Source: Chloroflexota bacterium
Lineage (GTDB): Bacteria > Chloroflexota > Anaerolineae > Aggregatilineales > Phototrophicaceae
DNA length: 64,000 bases
Assembly (NCBI GenBank): GCA_011523545.1
Contig: WTGN01000094.1
Span: forward strand, 63,001 to 127,000
Direction: 5' to 3'
Part shown: positions 33,512 through 43,338 of the stretch, in pieces
Layout: every line of letters begins with the position of its first letter
Numbering within the stretch: the stretch's first letter is position 1
Program-made: the position numbers and the translations under genes
Notes under the pieces: model-generated
The model's input: the letters and a program-made list of their open reading frames with translations, nothing else
The model's database searches: none
Told to the model about the DNA's origin: nothing

Positions 33512-36010
33512 TTAGGGATCGTCGAGGTGCTCTTCATTTAGGACGCGGCGCAGCACTTTGCCGATGAAGGAACGCGGCAGGGCCTCGCGAAACTCAATCT
33601 CCCAGGGCACGGCATATTCTTCCAGCCGGCGTCTGCACAGGTCCAGCAGCTCGTCTTTGTCAAGGCCGCTGTTGGGGCGGGGCACGACGAAGGCTTTGAT
33701 TTTCTGGTTGCCCGCTTCCCGCCCGACGCCGACGACCGCCGCCTCATGGACTTTGTTGTGTTCGTAGAGGACTTCTTCTACATCGCGCGGATAGACGCTG
33801 TATTCGCCGGTGAAGATGGTATCGCGCTTGCGGCTGATGATTTTGAAGTAGCCATCGTCGTCCATCACCGCGACATCGCCGGTATGGAGCCAGCCCTTGT
33901 GCAAGACGGACTCTTCTTCGCTTTCCTGGCGCCAGTAGCCGCGCATGACCTGAGGGCCTTTGACCGCCATCTCTCCGATTTGCCCGGTTGGCAGATCCTC
34001 GCCGGTTAGAAGGTCGACGATTTTGGCGTCGGTATTGGGCAGGGGCACGCCGATTGAGCCAACCTTGCGCAAGCCGTAGAGCGGATTTGAATGTGTGACC
34101 GGTCCGGCTTCGGTCAGGCCGTAACCCTCCACCAGGCGGCCGCGAGTGAGCTTTTCGAAGGCTTCCTGCACTTCGACGGGCAGGGGCGCGGCGCCGCTGA
34201 TGCAGGCCTTTATCGACGACAGGCCATAGCTCCTTACATTCCTGGCGTAATTGATTAGGGTGAACATCGATGGCACGCCGGGGAAGAGCGATGGTTTGTA
34301 GCGCCGGATCTGCTCCAGGACTTGCTGCAGTTCGAACACCGAAATGATCACGATCTTTGCCGCGATGAGGATGGGCAGATTCATAGCCGCTGTCATGCCA
34401 TAGCTATGCTCAAAGGGCACAACTGCCATGACGACTTCTTTGCCGTGTTCGATTTCAGGCATCCAGTGGCGCGTCTGCAAGGCGTTCGCCACCAGATTGC
34501 GGTGCGTCAGGCAGACGCCTCTGGGCTTGCCGGTTGTGCCGCTGGTGTAGGAAATGACGGCGAGATCGGTATCAGCGACGGCGGCGGACGGCGGGCGATT
34601 GTCCTGGCCGGCCATAATGTCGGACATAAAGCGACCGATACGCCGGGCGCGGACTTCATCTTCATCGGTGGCATGCTTGTGTCTCCCAAATGCCGACTCT
34701 CTGCTGGTGGTGACATGTTTGCCGATACTGGTGAATATCAAGCTGCTGACGCCGGCCTTGTCGCGCAATAGTTCGGCAAGTTCGCTGAAGGCGCTCAGTG
34801 TGACCAGCGCTTTGGCCTCGGTTTCGCGTGCGTGGCTGACGATCAAGTCGGCATTGGCGTCGGGGTTGGACAAGACGACAACGGCGCCGGCCTTCAGGAT
34901 CGCGTAGTAAGCAATGATGAATTGTGGCGTGTTCGGCAGAACGATCTGAACGCGGTCGCCCTTCTGAACGCCATGCTGACGCAATCCATTCGCGAATTGA
35001 TTGACCTTGGCTTCCAGCTCCCGGTAACTCAAGGTCTTCCCATAGAAGACGGTGGCCGTGCGTCTTGGCGCCCAATCGGCCGCACTCTCCAGAAATCGAT
35101 AGAGCGGCTGATGCGGAATCGGTATCGTATGCGGAATATCCTTGTCGTAGTGACCGAGCCAGGGCCGGCCTTTGGCCAGTTGGTCAGCCGCCGATACCGA
35201 GCGCCAACTGCTCCGCCGGGACATCTCGATGAAACGATCGATCGCGCGGTTCACCGCATCGTGGCGCTCCAGTTGGACTTTGTGCTTGGCCGAGCCAATA
35301 TCGTGTACTTCCGCGCCCGGGATCATTTTGGCGACATCGTCATAAACATAGCGCGGAAAATAGTTGTCACGCTCGCCGGTGATGACGAGCGTCTCATTTC
35401 TAATGTCGCGCAGCTTCGACCAAGCCTGCCAGCCATGCAGATTATTGTGAAACATGGACTTGAGCACGTGATATTCGGCATCCCAGCGGCGGCGGTAGCG
35501 CCAAAATGGCAACGCCAGATGCACTGGAATGCGAAACAGCAGGGAAGCAATCTTGGGCAAGGGATATTCGCCGGCGCTTGCCACCAGCACCAGTTTGGCC
35601 ACGCGCTCTGGAAAAGCGTGCGCGAATTCAATGCAGATGGCGCCGCCGAAAGAGTGGCCGACAAGAACGAACTGCTCCGGCAACTCCAGCGATTCAATGA
35701 TATCGCGCATATCCCCGATCAGTTCCGGCATCGAGTAATCACTGTGGGGGGCGTCGCTTTGGCCGTGGCCGCGGAGGTCGGGCGCGACAACGCGATACCG
35801 GCTGGCGAAATGCGCAAGCTGCCACTCCCATGATTCGGCGACGCCGGCGAATCCATGCTGGAAGAAAACGGTCTTCTCTACGTCTTGGGGAAAGAGGTCA
35901 ATGACGCTGAGACTTGCGCCGGGATGAGCACGTATGGGAACTTTGACACGATACAGGTCAAAGTCCAACTGAAATACAGCGCGCTTCAGCCCGCGGATTC
36001 GCTTCTTCAT
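33512..36010 (-). CDS. Alpha/beta hydrolase fused to AMP-forming acyl-CoA synthetase
   Basis: This is an 832-residue two-enzyme fusion. Residues about 1-270 are an alpha/beta hydrolase: FFQHGFAGVAESWEW (oxyanion hole), VLVGHSFGGAICIEFA (nucleophile Ser), VITGERDNYFP (acid) and GSAKHKVQLERH (His). Residues about 290-832 are a complete ANL ligase with SYTSGTTGKPRGVCLTH, GYGLTEAGPVTHSNP, LHTGDVAVMDDDGYFKIISR and the lysine in PRSFIGKVLRRVL. The hydrolase could free a fatty acid from an ester that the ligase then activates to acyl-CoA. The substrates are unknown. There is no stop or frameshift at the junction, so the fusion is real. Confidence 0.88.
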   Translation of the reverse strand: MKKRIRGLKRAVFQLDFDLYRVKVPIRAHPGASLSVIDLFPQDVEKTVFFQHGFAGVAESWEWQLAHFASRYRVVAPDLRGHGQSDAPHSDYSMPELIGDMRDIIESLELPEQFVLVGHSFGGAICIEFAHAFPERVAKLVLVASAGEYPLPKIASLLFRIPVHLALPFWRYRRRWDAEYHVLKSMFHNNLHGWQAWSKLRDIRNETLVITGERDNYFPRYVYDDVAKMIPGAEVHDIGSAKHKVQLERHDAVNRAIDRFIEMSRRSSWRSVSAADQLAKGRPWLGHYDKDIPHTIPIPHQPLYRFLESAADWAPRRTATVFYGKTLSYRELEAKVNQFANGLRQHGVQKGDRVQIVLPNTPQFIIAYYAILKAGAVVVLSNPDANADLIVSHARETEAKALVTLSAFSELAELLRDKAGVSSLIFTSIGKHVTTSRESAFGRHKHATDEDEVRARRIGRFMSDIMAGQDNRPPSAAVADTDLAVISYTSGTTGKPRGVCLTHRNLVANALQTRHWMPEIEHGKEVVMAVVPFEHSYGMTAAMNLPILIAAKIVIISVFELQQVLEQIRRYKPSLFPGVPSMFTLINYARNVRSYGLSSIKACISGAAPLPVEVQEAFEKLTRGRLVEGYGLTEAGPVTHSNPLYGLRKVGSIGVPLPNTDAKIVDLLTGEDLPTGQIGEMAVKGPQVMRGYWRQESEEESVLHKGWLHTGDVAVMDDDGYFKIISRKRDTIFTGEYSVYPRDVEEVLYEHNKVHEAAVVGVGREAGNQKIKAFVVPRPNSGLDKDELLDLCRRRLEEYAVPWEIEFREALPRSFIGKVLRRVLNEEHLDDP

Positions 36011-36085
36011 CAGGCTCTGTCAGGTTGATTTCGCACCATTATAACGAAAACAGGCCATGCGGGAAATTGCCGCTCAATTCGGGGA

Positions 36086-36249
36086 GTGAATCGAAAGCGG
36101 CGGGAATTGATACAACTTTACCACCGAGTACACCGAGAAAAGAGAGGACAGCGAGATGCAAAAGGAAATCAGCTTTTCTCTGTGTTCGTCTTTCCTTATG
36201 TGGTGAAACTGAGTTTGGCTTATTTGAGTTTCCGCCGTAAAGGATACAC
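36086..36249. mobile_element. MITE-like element, family A copy 2 (164 bp)
   Basis: The right end AAAGGATACAC and inner text CTTTACCACCGAGTACACCG match copy 3 at 39979-40142 base for base over long stretches, and the length is identical. The left inverted end has decayed (GTGAATCGAAAGCGG). It lies between the fusion gene and the sulfurtransferase gene and encodes nothing. Confidence 0.7.
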
Positions 36250-36326
36250 TACCCGCAATTCGCAGCTGAGCATGATCAAGGGTAAAATTAGCGGTATCAA
36301 TTTCGAAATCGTCAATTGAGGTGTTT

Positions 36327-37220
36327 ATGAAGTCGCCTTTGGTCACCAGTGATTGGCTGGAGAGCCATTTGCATGACAAGGATATCCGCATCATCGATAT
36401 GCGCGGCGCGGTATTGCCGCCGTCGGAGCCGCCGCCGCATTACTTGACAGACCGGGCCGGTTATGACGAGGCGCATATACCCAGTGCCGCCTTCGTCGAC
36501 TGGCAAGTTGATATTGTGGAGCCGGGCTCGGCCTCAAACGATGTCGCCTTGGCCGGGCGCTTCGCGGCGCTGATGGGCGGGCTGGGCATCGACGAAGACA
36601 AGCGGGTGGTGATTTATGACAACGCCGCCAGCATGTTCGCTTGTCGTCTGCGCTGGGCGCTGCGCTACTATGGCCACGAGGATGTCGCCATTCTCGATGG
36701 CGGCTGGCAGAAGTGGCGGGCGGAAAGGCGCCCGGTGAGCGCGGAGCTTCCGCAATTCGCGCGGACGGTTTTTGTGCCGCGGGTGAATGCCGAGCTGAAG
36801 GCGACATCTGAAGACATCATGACCGGTCTCGATTTGGGCGCCTGCCAATTGATCGATGTGCGTTCACCGGCCGAGTATGCCGGCGAGACCTCGCGCGCGC
36901 GGCATGGCGGTCATATTCCCAGCGCAATCAACCTTCCGCGCGGCGCGCTGGTGGCTGAGGACATGACGCTGAAGCCAGCGGCTGAGTTGCGGCAGATATT
37001 GACCGAGCGGGGCGTAGCGCTGGACGCGGATGACAGCGTGCTTTATTGCAATTCCGGCGTCTCCGCCACCTACGGCATGCTGGCGATGGAGATGGCGGGG
37101 GCGCGCAATCTGCGCATCTACGACGGTTCATGGAAGGAATGGGGCAACGACGCCGCCAGTCCAAAAGCGACCGGCGCCAAGCGGGGATCGTGGGAAAGGC
37201 GAAGAGAAACTTTGAAGTAA
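36327..37220 (+). CDS. sseA: Sulfurtransferase with two rhodanese domains
   Basis: This 297-residue protein of the thiosulfate/3-mercaptopyruvate sulfurtransferase family moves sulfane sulfur to cyanide or thiol acceptors. The N-terminal rhodanese domain is inactive and structural; the second has LIDVRSPAEYAGE and the active-site loop with Cys in LYCNSGVSAT. The ATG at 36327 has GAGG six bases upstream. The loop CNSGVS differs from the CGSGVTA of 3-mercaptopyruvate and the CRKGVT of thiosulfate types, so the donor is unclear. Confidence 0.9.
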   Translation: MKSPLVTSDWLESHLHDKDIRIIDMRGAVLPPSEPPPHYLTDRAGYDEAHIPSAAFVDWQVDIVEPGSASNDVALAGRFAALMGGLGIDEDKRVVIYDNAASMFACRLRWALRYYGHEDVAILDGGWQKWRAERRPVSAELPQFARTVFVPRVNAELKATSEDIMTGLDLGACQLIDVRSPAEYAGETSRARHGGHIPSAINLPRGALVAEDMTLKPAAELRQILTERGVALDADDSVLYCNSGVSATYGMLAMEMAGARNLRIYDGSWKEWGNDAASPKATGAKRGSWERRRETLK

Positions 37221-37294
37221 GAATCAGGCGGCCGATTGTATCTCCTTATATGGGTTGCGAGCTATTACGACCGGTTGGGGAATGAAGGGTACGA

Positions 37295-38299
37295 GTGGAA
37301 GTAAGGGCATATAGAGAGGCGTCCCGATTCACGGAACTGCAAGCGCTGTGGAACCAGCTCCTGCGCCGCGCGCCAGTGAATCGCATTTTTTATACTTGGG
37401 AGTGGCAGAATACCTGGTGGGATGCTTACAAACCGGGCGAACTCTGGATACTGGTCTGCCGCGATGAGGGCGCCGTCAGGGGGATTGCGCCGCTTTTCAT
37501 ATCTGAGTCCGAACGAGGCCGCGCGGTGCAGATCATCGGCTGCGTGGATGTGACGGATTATCTGGATTTCATCGTCGATGAAGGGTATATGGACGCGGTG
37601 TACGAGGCATTTGCCGGTTATCTATGGGAGCATCGCGCAGTATTCGACTTGCTCGATTTCTGCAATATCCCCTTTGATTCGCCGACGCGGAAGCTGCTGC
37701 CGGCCATGCTCAGCGATCGCGGCTTTGAAACGGTCGTGGAGCAGCAGGAGGTCTGTCCTGTCATTGAGCTGCCGGAGAGTTGGAGCGGCTACCTCAGCTT
37801 GTTGGACAAGAAGCAGCGTCATGAAGTGCGGCGCAAGATGCGCCGGCTGCAAGGCAGCGACCAATCAATCGACTGGTATATTGTCAATGGCGGTCACGAC
37901 CTGGAAGAAGAAGTTGGCCAGTTTGTGCGTCTCATGGCGGCCAGCGATCCGGAGAAGGAGCGTTTCCTGCAGGATGACAAGAACCTGCGCTTCTTTCATG
38001 CTGTCGTTCCGTTGCTGCAGGAGCGCGGTTGGCTGCAGCTGAGCTTCCTGACCATCGGCGAAGAGCGGGCCGCCAGTTACATCAATTTCGTCTACGACAA
38101 CCGGGTGATGGTTTACAATTCCGGGCACGCCCATCAGGACTTCGCCGACTTGAGCCCGGGCATCGTGCTGTTGGCTTACAACATCAGGCACGCCATCGAG
38201 CAGGGCTTTACCCATTATGACTTTCTGCGCGGGGATGAAGCCTACAAATACCGCATGGGCGGCCGAAACACGGCGGTGATGAACATTCGCGCCAGTTAG
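37295..38299 (+). CDS. BioF2-like (GNAT) acyltransferase
   Basis: This 334-residue protein has a tandem GNAT-like fold of the Acetyltransf_6 (BioF2/CelD) type. FYTWEWQNTWWDAY near the N-terminus, DKKQRHEVRRKMRRL in the middle and HYDFLRGDEAYKYRMG at the end are characteristic. It starts with GTG, with AAGGG upstream. Relatives act in polysaccharide modification or aminoacyl transfer. Together with the glycosyltransferase 28 bases downstream it suggests a cell-surface glycan role. Confidence 0.82.
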   Translation: MEVRAYREASRFTELQALWNQLLRRAPVNRIFYTWEWQNTWWDAYKPGELWILVCRDEGAVRGIAPLFISESERGRAVQIIGCVDVTDYLDFIVDEGYMDAVYEAFAGYLWEHRAVFDLLDFCNIPFDSPTRKLLPAMLSDRGFETVVEQQEVCPVIELPESWSGYLSLLDKKQRHEVRRKMRRLQGSDQSIDWYIVNGGHDLEEEVGQFVRLMAASDPEKERFLQDDKNLRFFHAVVPLLQERGWLQLSFLTIGEERAASYINFVYDNRVMVYNSGHAHQDFADLSPGIVLLAYNIRHAIEQGFTHYDFLRGDEAYKYRMGGRNTAVMNIRAS

Positions 38300-38327
38300 T
38301 CTCAACCTATTGCGCTGCGGAGCGGAA

Positions 38328-39584
38328 ATGGGAATCCAGCGTATCGCGCTGCTAAGCGTGCACAGCAGCCCCCTGGCGCCGATGGGCGGCGCGAAAACGG
38401 GCGGCATGAATGTGTATATCCGCGAGTTGGCTCGCGAGTTGGGAGGGCAGGGCCTGCAGGTCGATATCTTTACCCGGCGCTCGTATGGCTCGGAGTTGGA
38501 CGTTGATAGGTCGATTGGCGAAAACGTCCGCGTGATTTACCTGGAGGCCGGCCCGGCGGCGTCCTTGTCGCCCGATCAACAATATGATCATCTCCCTGAA
38601 TTTACGGCGAACCTGATGGCTTATGCGACCCTGCGCAACCTTCACTACGATATCGTATACAGCCACTATTGGCTCAGCGGATGGGTGGCGGCCAAGCTCA
38701 AAGAGGCGTGGGGCATTCGTTTTGTGCACATGTTTCACACGCTCGGCCACATGAAGAAGCGGATACAGCTCAATGACTACTATCAGCCTGATCGCCGGAT
38801 CACGACAGAATTGCAGATTCTGCAGGCCGCAGACCGCGTGGTTGCCGCCACCCCGGCCGAGCAGGCGCAACTGCGCTGGCTGTACCGCGCCCGGCGCAGC
38901 CAGATCGCCGTCATTCCGCCTGGCGTGAATATCGACCACTTCGACAAGCAGATGTCGCGAAAGGCGGCGCGCCAATCTTTAGGCTTGGCGCCGAATATCG
39001 AACTGCTGCTATTTGTCGGGCGGATAGAGCCGCTCAAAGCAGTGGATACAATTCTTGAAGCGCTGCATGTGCTGCGGGACAAGGCGCCGAATTTGTTACG
39101 AACTGTACACTTTATGATTGTCGGTGGCGCGCCACAGAGCTTGAGCAACCCGGAAATGAGCCGCCTGCAAACGCTCAGCAGCAAGTTGGGCATCGACCGA
39201 TTGGTGAGCTTTGTGGGGGCGCGGGAACAAACTGAACTGCCGCTGTATTATGCGGCCGCCACCGCGGTCATCATGCCTTCCGATTATGAGTCCTTTGGCA
39301 TGGTGGCGCTGGAAGCCATGTCGTCAGGCACGCCGGTCATCGCGTCGCAGGTGGGCGGCCTTCAATTCCTGGTGCGGGATGAGGAGACCGGATTTCATAT
39401 TCCGGCGCGCGAACCGATTTCACTGGCGGATTGCATTATCCGATTGCTGAGCGAACCGGCCCGGACCAAAGACATGGGCATCGCCGCTTCCCGCATCGCT
39501 CAAGAATATGCCTGGTCCCGTATTGCCGAGCGCCTGCTGCAAGTCTTCCATGATGTCGCCTGCCGCAGACTCAAGCGGACCTAA
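38328..39584 (+). CDS. GT4 family glycosyltransferase
   Basis: This 418-residue retaining GT-B enzyme is of the sucrose synthase/MshA-like group. SPLAPMGGAKTGGMNVYIRE is the donor and acceptor loop at the N-terminus; VIPPGVNIDHF, LLFVGRIEPLKA and PSDYESFGMVALEAMSSGTP (with the ExxxxxxxE motif) mark the nucleotide-sugar site. GGAG lies six bases before the ATG. It follows the BioF2-like gene closely. The acceptor is unknown. Confidence 0.92.
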   Translation: MGIQRIALLSVHSSPLAPMGGAKTGGMNVYIRELARELGGQGLQVDIFTRRSYGSELDVDRSIGENVRVIYLEAGPAASLSPDQQYDHLPEFTANLMAYATLRNLHYDIVYSHYWLSGWVAAKLKEAWGIRFVHMFHTLGHMKKRIQLNDYYQPDRRITTELQILQAADRVVAATPAEQAQLRWLYRARRSQIAVIPPGVNIDHFDKQMSRKAARQSLGLAPNIELLLFVGRIEPLKAVDTILEALHVLRDKAPNLLRTVHFMIVGGAPQSLSNPEMSRLQTLSSKLGIDRLVSFVGAREQTELPLYYAAATAVIMPSDYESFGMVALEAMSSGTPVIASQVGGLQFLVRDEETGFHIPAREPISLADCIIRLLSEPARTKDMGIAASRIAQEYAWSRIAERLLQVFHDVACRRLKRT

Positions 39585-39889
39585 CCGCCGTAGGCATTTG
39601 GAATATCGTCGACCTGTGCTTCAATGTAGGGGGCTTCCAGCATCAACTCCAGCGCATCATCCTCTGACAACGCGGTTTGCCCCTTGTGATACAAGGTGTT
39701 GTTGAAGCCATCGTAGCGATATCGACGGTTCACCCAGCCGTGCAGATTATGTTGAAAGAGAACGTGAAATTGTATCGACTCTTCTTCGGCCAGTAAGTCT
39801 TCCCGCAGCATCCAAACGGGCGCGTACTGCGCCAAGTGCGGGCGCGCCTTTTCGTCGCGCATTTCTTTCAGTGTGTCCATTGTCGTCAT
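39581..39889 (-). CDS. Conserved-looking hypothetical protein
   Basis: This 102-residue soluble acidic protein is rich in aromatic residues (WMLREDL, FQHNLHGWVNRRYRYDGFNN), ending DIPNAYGG. It overlaps the 3' end of the glycosyltransferase gene by four bases, tail to tail. I do not recognise a family. It shows coherent composition and no membrane segment. Confidence 0.6.
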   Translation of the reverse strand: MTTMDTLKEMRDEKARPHLAQYAPVWMLREDLLAEEESIQFHVLFQHNLHGWVNRRYRYDGFNNTLYHKGQTALSEDDALELMLEAPYIEAQVDDIPNAYGG

Positions 39890-39978
39890 AGCTTTTCCCG
39901 TCCTGCCTGCGGCACGAATGCAACAGGCTCATTGTAGCGCCGGCGGGATTCATGAGCAAGCGGCGAAGCGTCGCGGGA

Positions 39979-40142
39979 GTGTATCTAATTCGGTGGGAAT
40001 TGAAAAAACTTTACCACCGAGTACACCGAGAAAAGAGAGGACACCGAGAATCACAAGGAAATTAGCCTTTACTCTGTGTTCTGCTTTCCTTTGCGGTGAA
40101 ACTGAATTTGGCTCATTTGGAATTCCGCCGATAAGGATACAC
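39979..40142. mobile_element. MITE-like element, family A copy 3 (164 bp, best preserved)
   Basis: The ends are an imperfect inverted repeat of about 22 bp: GTGTATCTAATTCGGTGGG on the left and, as reverse complement, GTGTATCCTTATCGGCGG on the right. The interior holds CTTTACCACCGAGTACACCG and GGTGAAACTGAA. There is no coding capacity, so movement would need a transposase supplied in trans. Confidence 0.75.
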
Positions 40143-40323
40143 TAGCAAGCGTCGGGAGTGGTGAAAAACGTGGATATATCCCACTAAGCGAATACAGCAC
40201 AGGTTTTTTAACCACAGCCGCTCGCGAATCACAACTCGGCTCACACATAATAACGAACCCGCGACAAGAGGAGTTTGTAGGAGCGTGTCGCTGAAATGCC
40301 CGTTCTTGAGACAGCGCGAGCTC

Positions 40324-40372
40324 GTAGGGCGAGACACGGGTCGCGGAGACACCGACCGTCTCTCGCCCCTAC
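40324..40372. repeat. REP-like palindrome (family C)
   Basis: GTAGGGCGAGA at the left and TCTCGCCCCTAC at the right are inverted copies. It lies in the 460-bp gap before argG, which otherwise holds a fragment (GAGGACACAGAGGGCACAGAG near 40420-40440) reminiscent of family A and the 26-base near-match to the his upstream region at 40446-40471. No leader peptide or terminator was found upstream of argG. Confidence 0.55.
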
Positions 40373-40601
40373 AGATTTCGCAATGATTGCAAACGGAATT
40401 TGATAGATTCATCAAATAAGAGGACACAGAGGGCACAGAGTTTTCTTGTTTGCCTGGCGTGGTTTTCATGTATTCTGAACTCATCACGGCCAGGGTTTCG
40501 GCGGCATTGACCGCTGCATATCGGCGGCAGCATCCACTTCCAAATGATGAAACTTTGATTACACTAGGCGCGAAACAATCGTTCCTTGCAGGAGATAGAG
40601 A

Positions 40602-41864
40602 ATGGCGACATCTGATGTGAAGAAGGTAGTCCTGGCATACAGCGGCGGACTGGACACCTCTGTGATCGTGCCTTGGCTCAAGAACAATTACGGCTGCGAG
40701 GTCGTTTGCTTTTGCGCTGACCTGGGGCAGGGTGAAGAATTGGAGGGGCTGGAAGAAAAGGCGCTTGCCTCGGGCGCATCCAAGCTCTACATTCGCGACC
40801 TGCGCGAGGAATTTCTCACCGACTTTGTCTTCCCCACGCTGCGCGCGGGCGCGGTTTACGAGCGCGAATACCTGCTGGGCACCTCATTCGCCCGTCCCTT
40901 GATCGCCAAGCATCTGGTCGAGATAGCCGAATTGGAAAAGGCGGACGCCGTCGCCCATGGCTGCACCGGCAAAGGAAATGACCAGGTCCGCTTTGAAGTG
41001 TCGACGATGGCATTGAACCCGAAACTGAAGACGATCGCTCCCTGGCGCGAATGGGACATCCGCAGCCGTGAAGACGCGCTTGCTTATGCCGAAGAATTCC
41101 GCGTCCCGGTATCACATACCGAAAAAGACATTTACAGCCGGGACGGCAATATCTTCCACCTTTCGCATGAAGGCGGCCTGCTGGAGGACCCCTGGAATGA
41201 GCCGGAAAGCCCGATGTTCCAATTGACGAATGAACCGGAACGCGCGCCGGATGAAGCCGAATACGTGGTGATCGGCTTCCGGCAGGGCAACCCGGCGAGC
41301 CTGAACGGAACCGAAATGAACGCGGTGGAGCTCTTTAGCGCGCTCAATGAATTGGGCGGGAAACATGGCATCGGCCGGATCGATATCGTCGAGAATCGCC
41401 TGGTCGGCATGAAGAGCCGCGGCGTGTACGAGACGCCTGCCGGCACAATCGCGCACCGGGCGCACCAGCTTCTTGAGAGCATTTGCCTTGACAAGCATAC
41501 GATGCAATACAAAGACCTCGTCGCCACCAAGTATGCCGAGCTGGTCTACAACGGCATGTGGTACAGCAAGCTGCGGGAGGCGCTCGACGGCTTCGTCGAT
41601 GTCACGCAGGAGACTGTGACCGGCACGGTGCGGCTCAAGCTCTACAAAGGCAATATCATTGTCGCCGGGCGCAAGAGCCCCTACAGCCTTTATCGGGAAG
41701 ATTACGCTTCATTCGGCGAAGAAGATGTCTACAACCAGCAGGACGCTCAGGGCTTCATTCAGCTGTTCGGCTTGCCAATAAAGGTGGAAGCGATGCTGCA
41801 AGCGGAAGGCGGCGGGGTGAGCGATTACCTGCGCCCGGATTACAGCCGCTTCAAGCGCGACTAG
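40602..41864 (+). CDS. argG: Argininosuccinate synthase
   Basis: This 420-residue enzyme joins citrulline and aspartate using ATP in arginine biosynthesis. The PP-loop is VLAYSGGLDTSV at the start; HGCTGKGNDQVRFE and YSLYREDYASFGE are family motifs. AGGAG precedes the ATG. argH follows 25 bases downstream, so the last two arginine steps form one operon. Confidence 0.97.
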   Translation: MATSDVKKVVLAYSGGLDTSVIVPWLKNNYGCEVVCFCADLGQGEELEGLEEKALASGASKLYIRDLREEFLTDFVFPTLRAGAVYEREYLLGTSFARPLIAKHLVEIAELEKADAVAHGCTGKGNDQVRFEVSTMALNPKLKTIAPWREWDIRSREDALAYAEEFRVPVSHTEKDIYSRDGNIFHLSHEGGLLEDPWNEPESPMFQLTNEPERAPDEAEYVVIGFRQGNPASLNGTEMNAVELFSALNELGGKHGIGRIDIVENRLVGMKSRGVYETPAGTIAHRAHQLLESICLDKHTMQYKDLVATKYAELVYNGMWYSKLREALDGFVDVTQETVTGTVRLKLYKGNIIVAGRKSPYSLYREDYASFGEEDVYNQQDAQGFIQLFGLPIKVEAMLQAEGGGVSDYLRPDYSRFKRD

Positions 41865-41889
41865 GCCCCGGCAGCGGGAAGGTACGGTC

Positions 41890-43260
41890 ATGAGTCTCTG
41901 GGGCGGGCGCTTCAGCGAGCCGAGCGACGAAGAGCTGCGTCAGCTGAACGACAGCATCCCCTTTGATCACATTCTCTACGCCGAAGACATTGAGGGCAGC
42001 ATGGTCTACGCGCGCGCGCTGGCAGGCGCCGGCGTCATAAGCGCTGACGAGGCGGAGACCATTATTCAGGGTCTGCGGCAGGTCACGGAGGAGTTTGACG
42101 CGGATCGTTTTCAGTTGGCTGAAGGCGACGAGGATATCCACACGGCGGTGGAACGCCGCTTGACTGAAATCGTTGGCGATGTCGGCGGCAAGCTGCATAC
42201 GGGCCGCAGCCGCAACGATCAGGTCGCCACTGACTTCCGGCTCTGGGCTATGCGCGCTGCCGACGGGCTGGCTGATGAGCTGCGCCGGCTGCAAGCCGCG
42301 ATAGTGACCCTTGCCGAGCAGCACACCGAGACCCTGATGCCGGGTTATACGCATCTTCAACCGGCCCAGCCGATCAGCGCCGCGCACTGGCTGATGAGTT
42401 TCTTCTGGATGCTGGAACGCGACCTGGACCGACTCCACTCCGCCCGGCGGCGGATGGCGGTTTGCCCGCTGGGTTCGGGCGCCCTGGCCGGCAGTCCCTT
42501 CGCTGTCGATCGCCGGCGGATCGCCGCTGAGCTTGGATTTGACCGGCCGAGCGCGAACAGCCTGGATGCGGTTAGCGATCGCGACTTTGTCGCCGATATG
42601 CTCTACGCCATTTGCCTCTGCGCGGCGCATCTGAGCCGCATGGCCGAGGACATCTTGATTTATTCCAACCCCGCCTTTGGCTTCATCACGCTGGACGACC
42701 GCTACAGCACGGGATCCAGCTTGATGCCGCAGAAGCGCAACGCCGACCCAATGGAGTTGATGCGCGGCAAGACCGGCCGCTTGATCGGCAATCTGACCGG
42801 TTTCCTTTCGACATTGAAGGGCCTTCCCAGCGGTTACAACAAGGATTTGCAGGAAGACAAAGAAGCCCTGTTCGACGCCGTCGAGACCATGCGGCGGCTT
42901 CTGCCGGTGGTAGGGGCGACGGTGAGACATCTGCGGATCAATGAAGATGCGATGGAAGCGGCGCTGACTGAGGATTTGCTGGCGACCGATCTGGCGGATT
43001 ATCTGGTCGGGCGCGGGCTGCCCTTCCGGCAAGCGCATCATGTCGTTGGCAGTGTCGTGCGCCTGGCGGCGGACCGGGGCGAGTCATTGTCGCAGCTGCC
43101 ATTAAGCGTGCTCAAAGGCGTTTCAACTGTATTCGCAGAAGATGTGGCGGCGGTATTCAGCTTTGAGCGGTCGGCGAGGCAGCGAAATTCAATTGGCGGC
43201 GCCGCGCCCGATGCTGTTAGGGGGCAAATTGCTGAGGCAAAGGCTCGCTTAAGCAGCTGA
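41890..43260 (+). CDS. argH: Argininosuccinate lyase
   Basis: This 456-residue fumarase-superfamily enzyme splits argininosuccinate to arginine and fumarate. It begins SLWGGRFSEPSDE, with HTGRSRNDQVATDFRLW, PGYTHLQPAQPIS and the signature loop GSSLMPQKRNADPMEL. GGAAGG lies seven bases before the ATG. It is the second and last gene of the arg pair. Confidence 0.97.
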   Translation: MSLWGGRFSEPSDEELRQLNDSIPFDHILYAEDIEGSMVYARALAGAGVISADEAETIIQGLRQVTEEFDADRFQLAEGDEDIHTAVERRLTEIVGDVGGKLHTGRSRNDQVATDFRLWAMRAADGLADELRRLQAAIVTLAEQHTETLMPGYTHLQPAQPISAAHWLMSFFWMLERDLDRLHSARRRMAVCPLGSGALAGSPFAVDRRRIAAELGFDRPSANSLDAVSDRDFVADMLYAICLCAAHLSRMAEDILIYSNPAFGFITLDDRYSTGSSLMPQKRNADPMELMRGKTGRLIGNLTGFLSTLKGLPSGYNKDLQEDKEALFDAVETMRRLLPVVGATVRHLRINEDAMEAALTEDLLATDLADYLVGRGLPFRQAHHVVGSVVRLAADRGESLSQLPLSVLKGVSTVFAEDVAAVFSFERSARQRNSIGGAAPDAVRGQIAEAKARLSS

Positions 43261-43338
43261 ATTGTGTATCATGCACAAGATTATAGCCTTATGCTGTACG
43301 AAGATTGGGTTCGGTTTTGCAGAAATTGCAGGAATTCC

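Noticed and set aside
40143..40601. A possible arginine leader peptide or attenuator upstream of argG
   Set aside because: No frame with an Arg run and no hairpin followed by Ts was found; only repeat-like sequence is present.
41851..43041. A 396-codon - strand frame opposite argH
   Set aside because: argH is certain from its signature loop, and the antisense frame has no domain signal.
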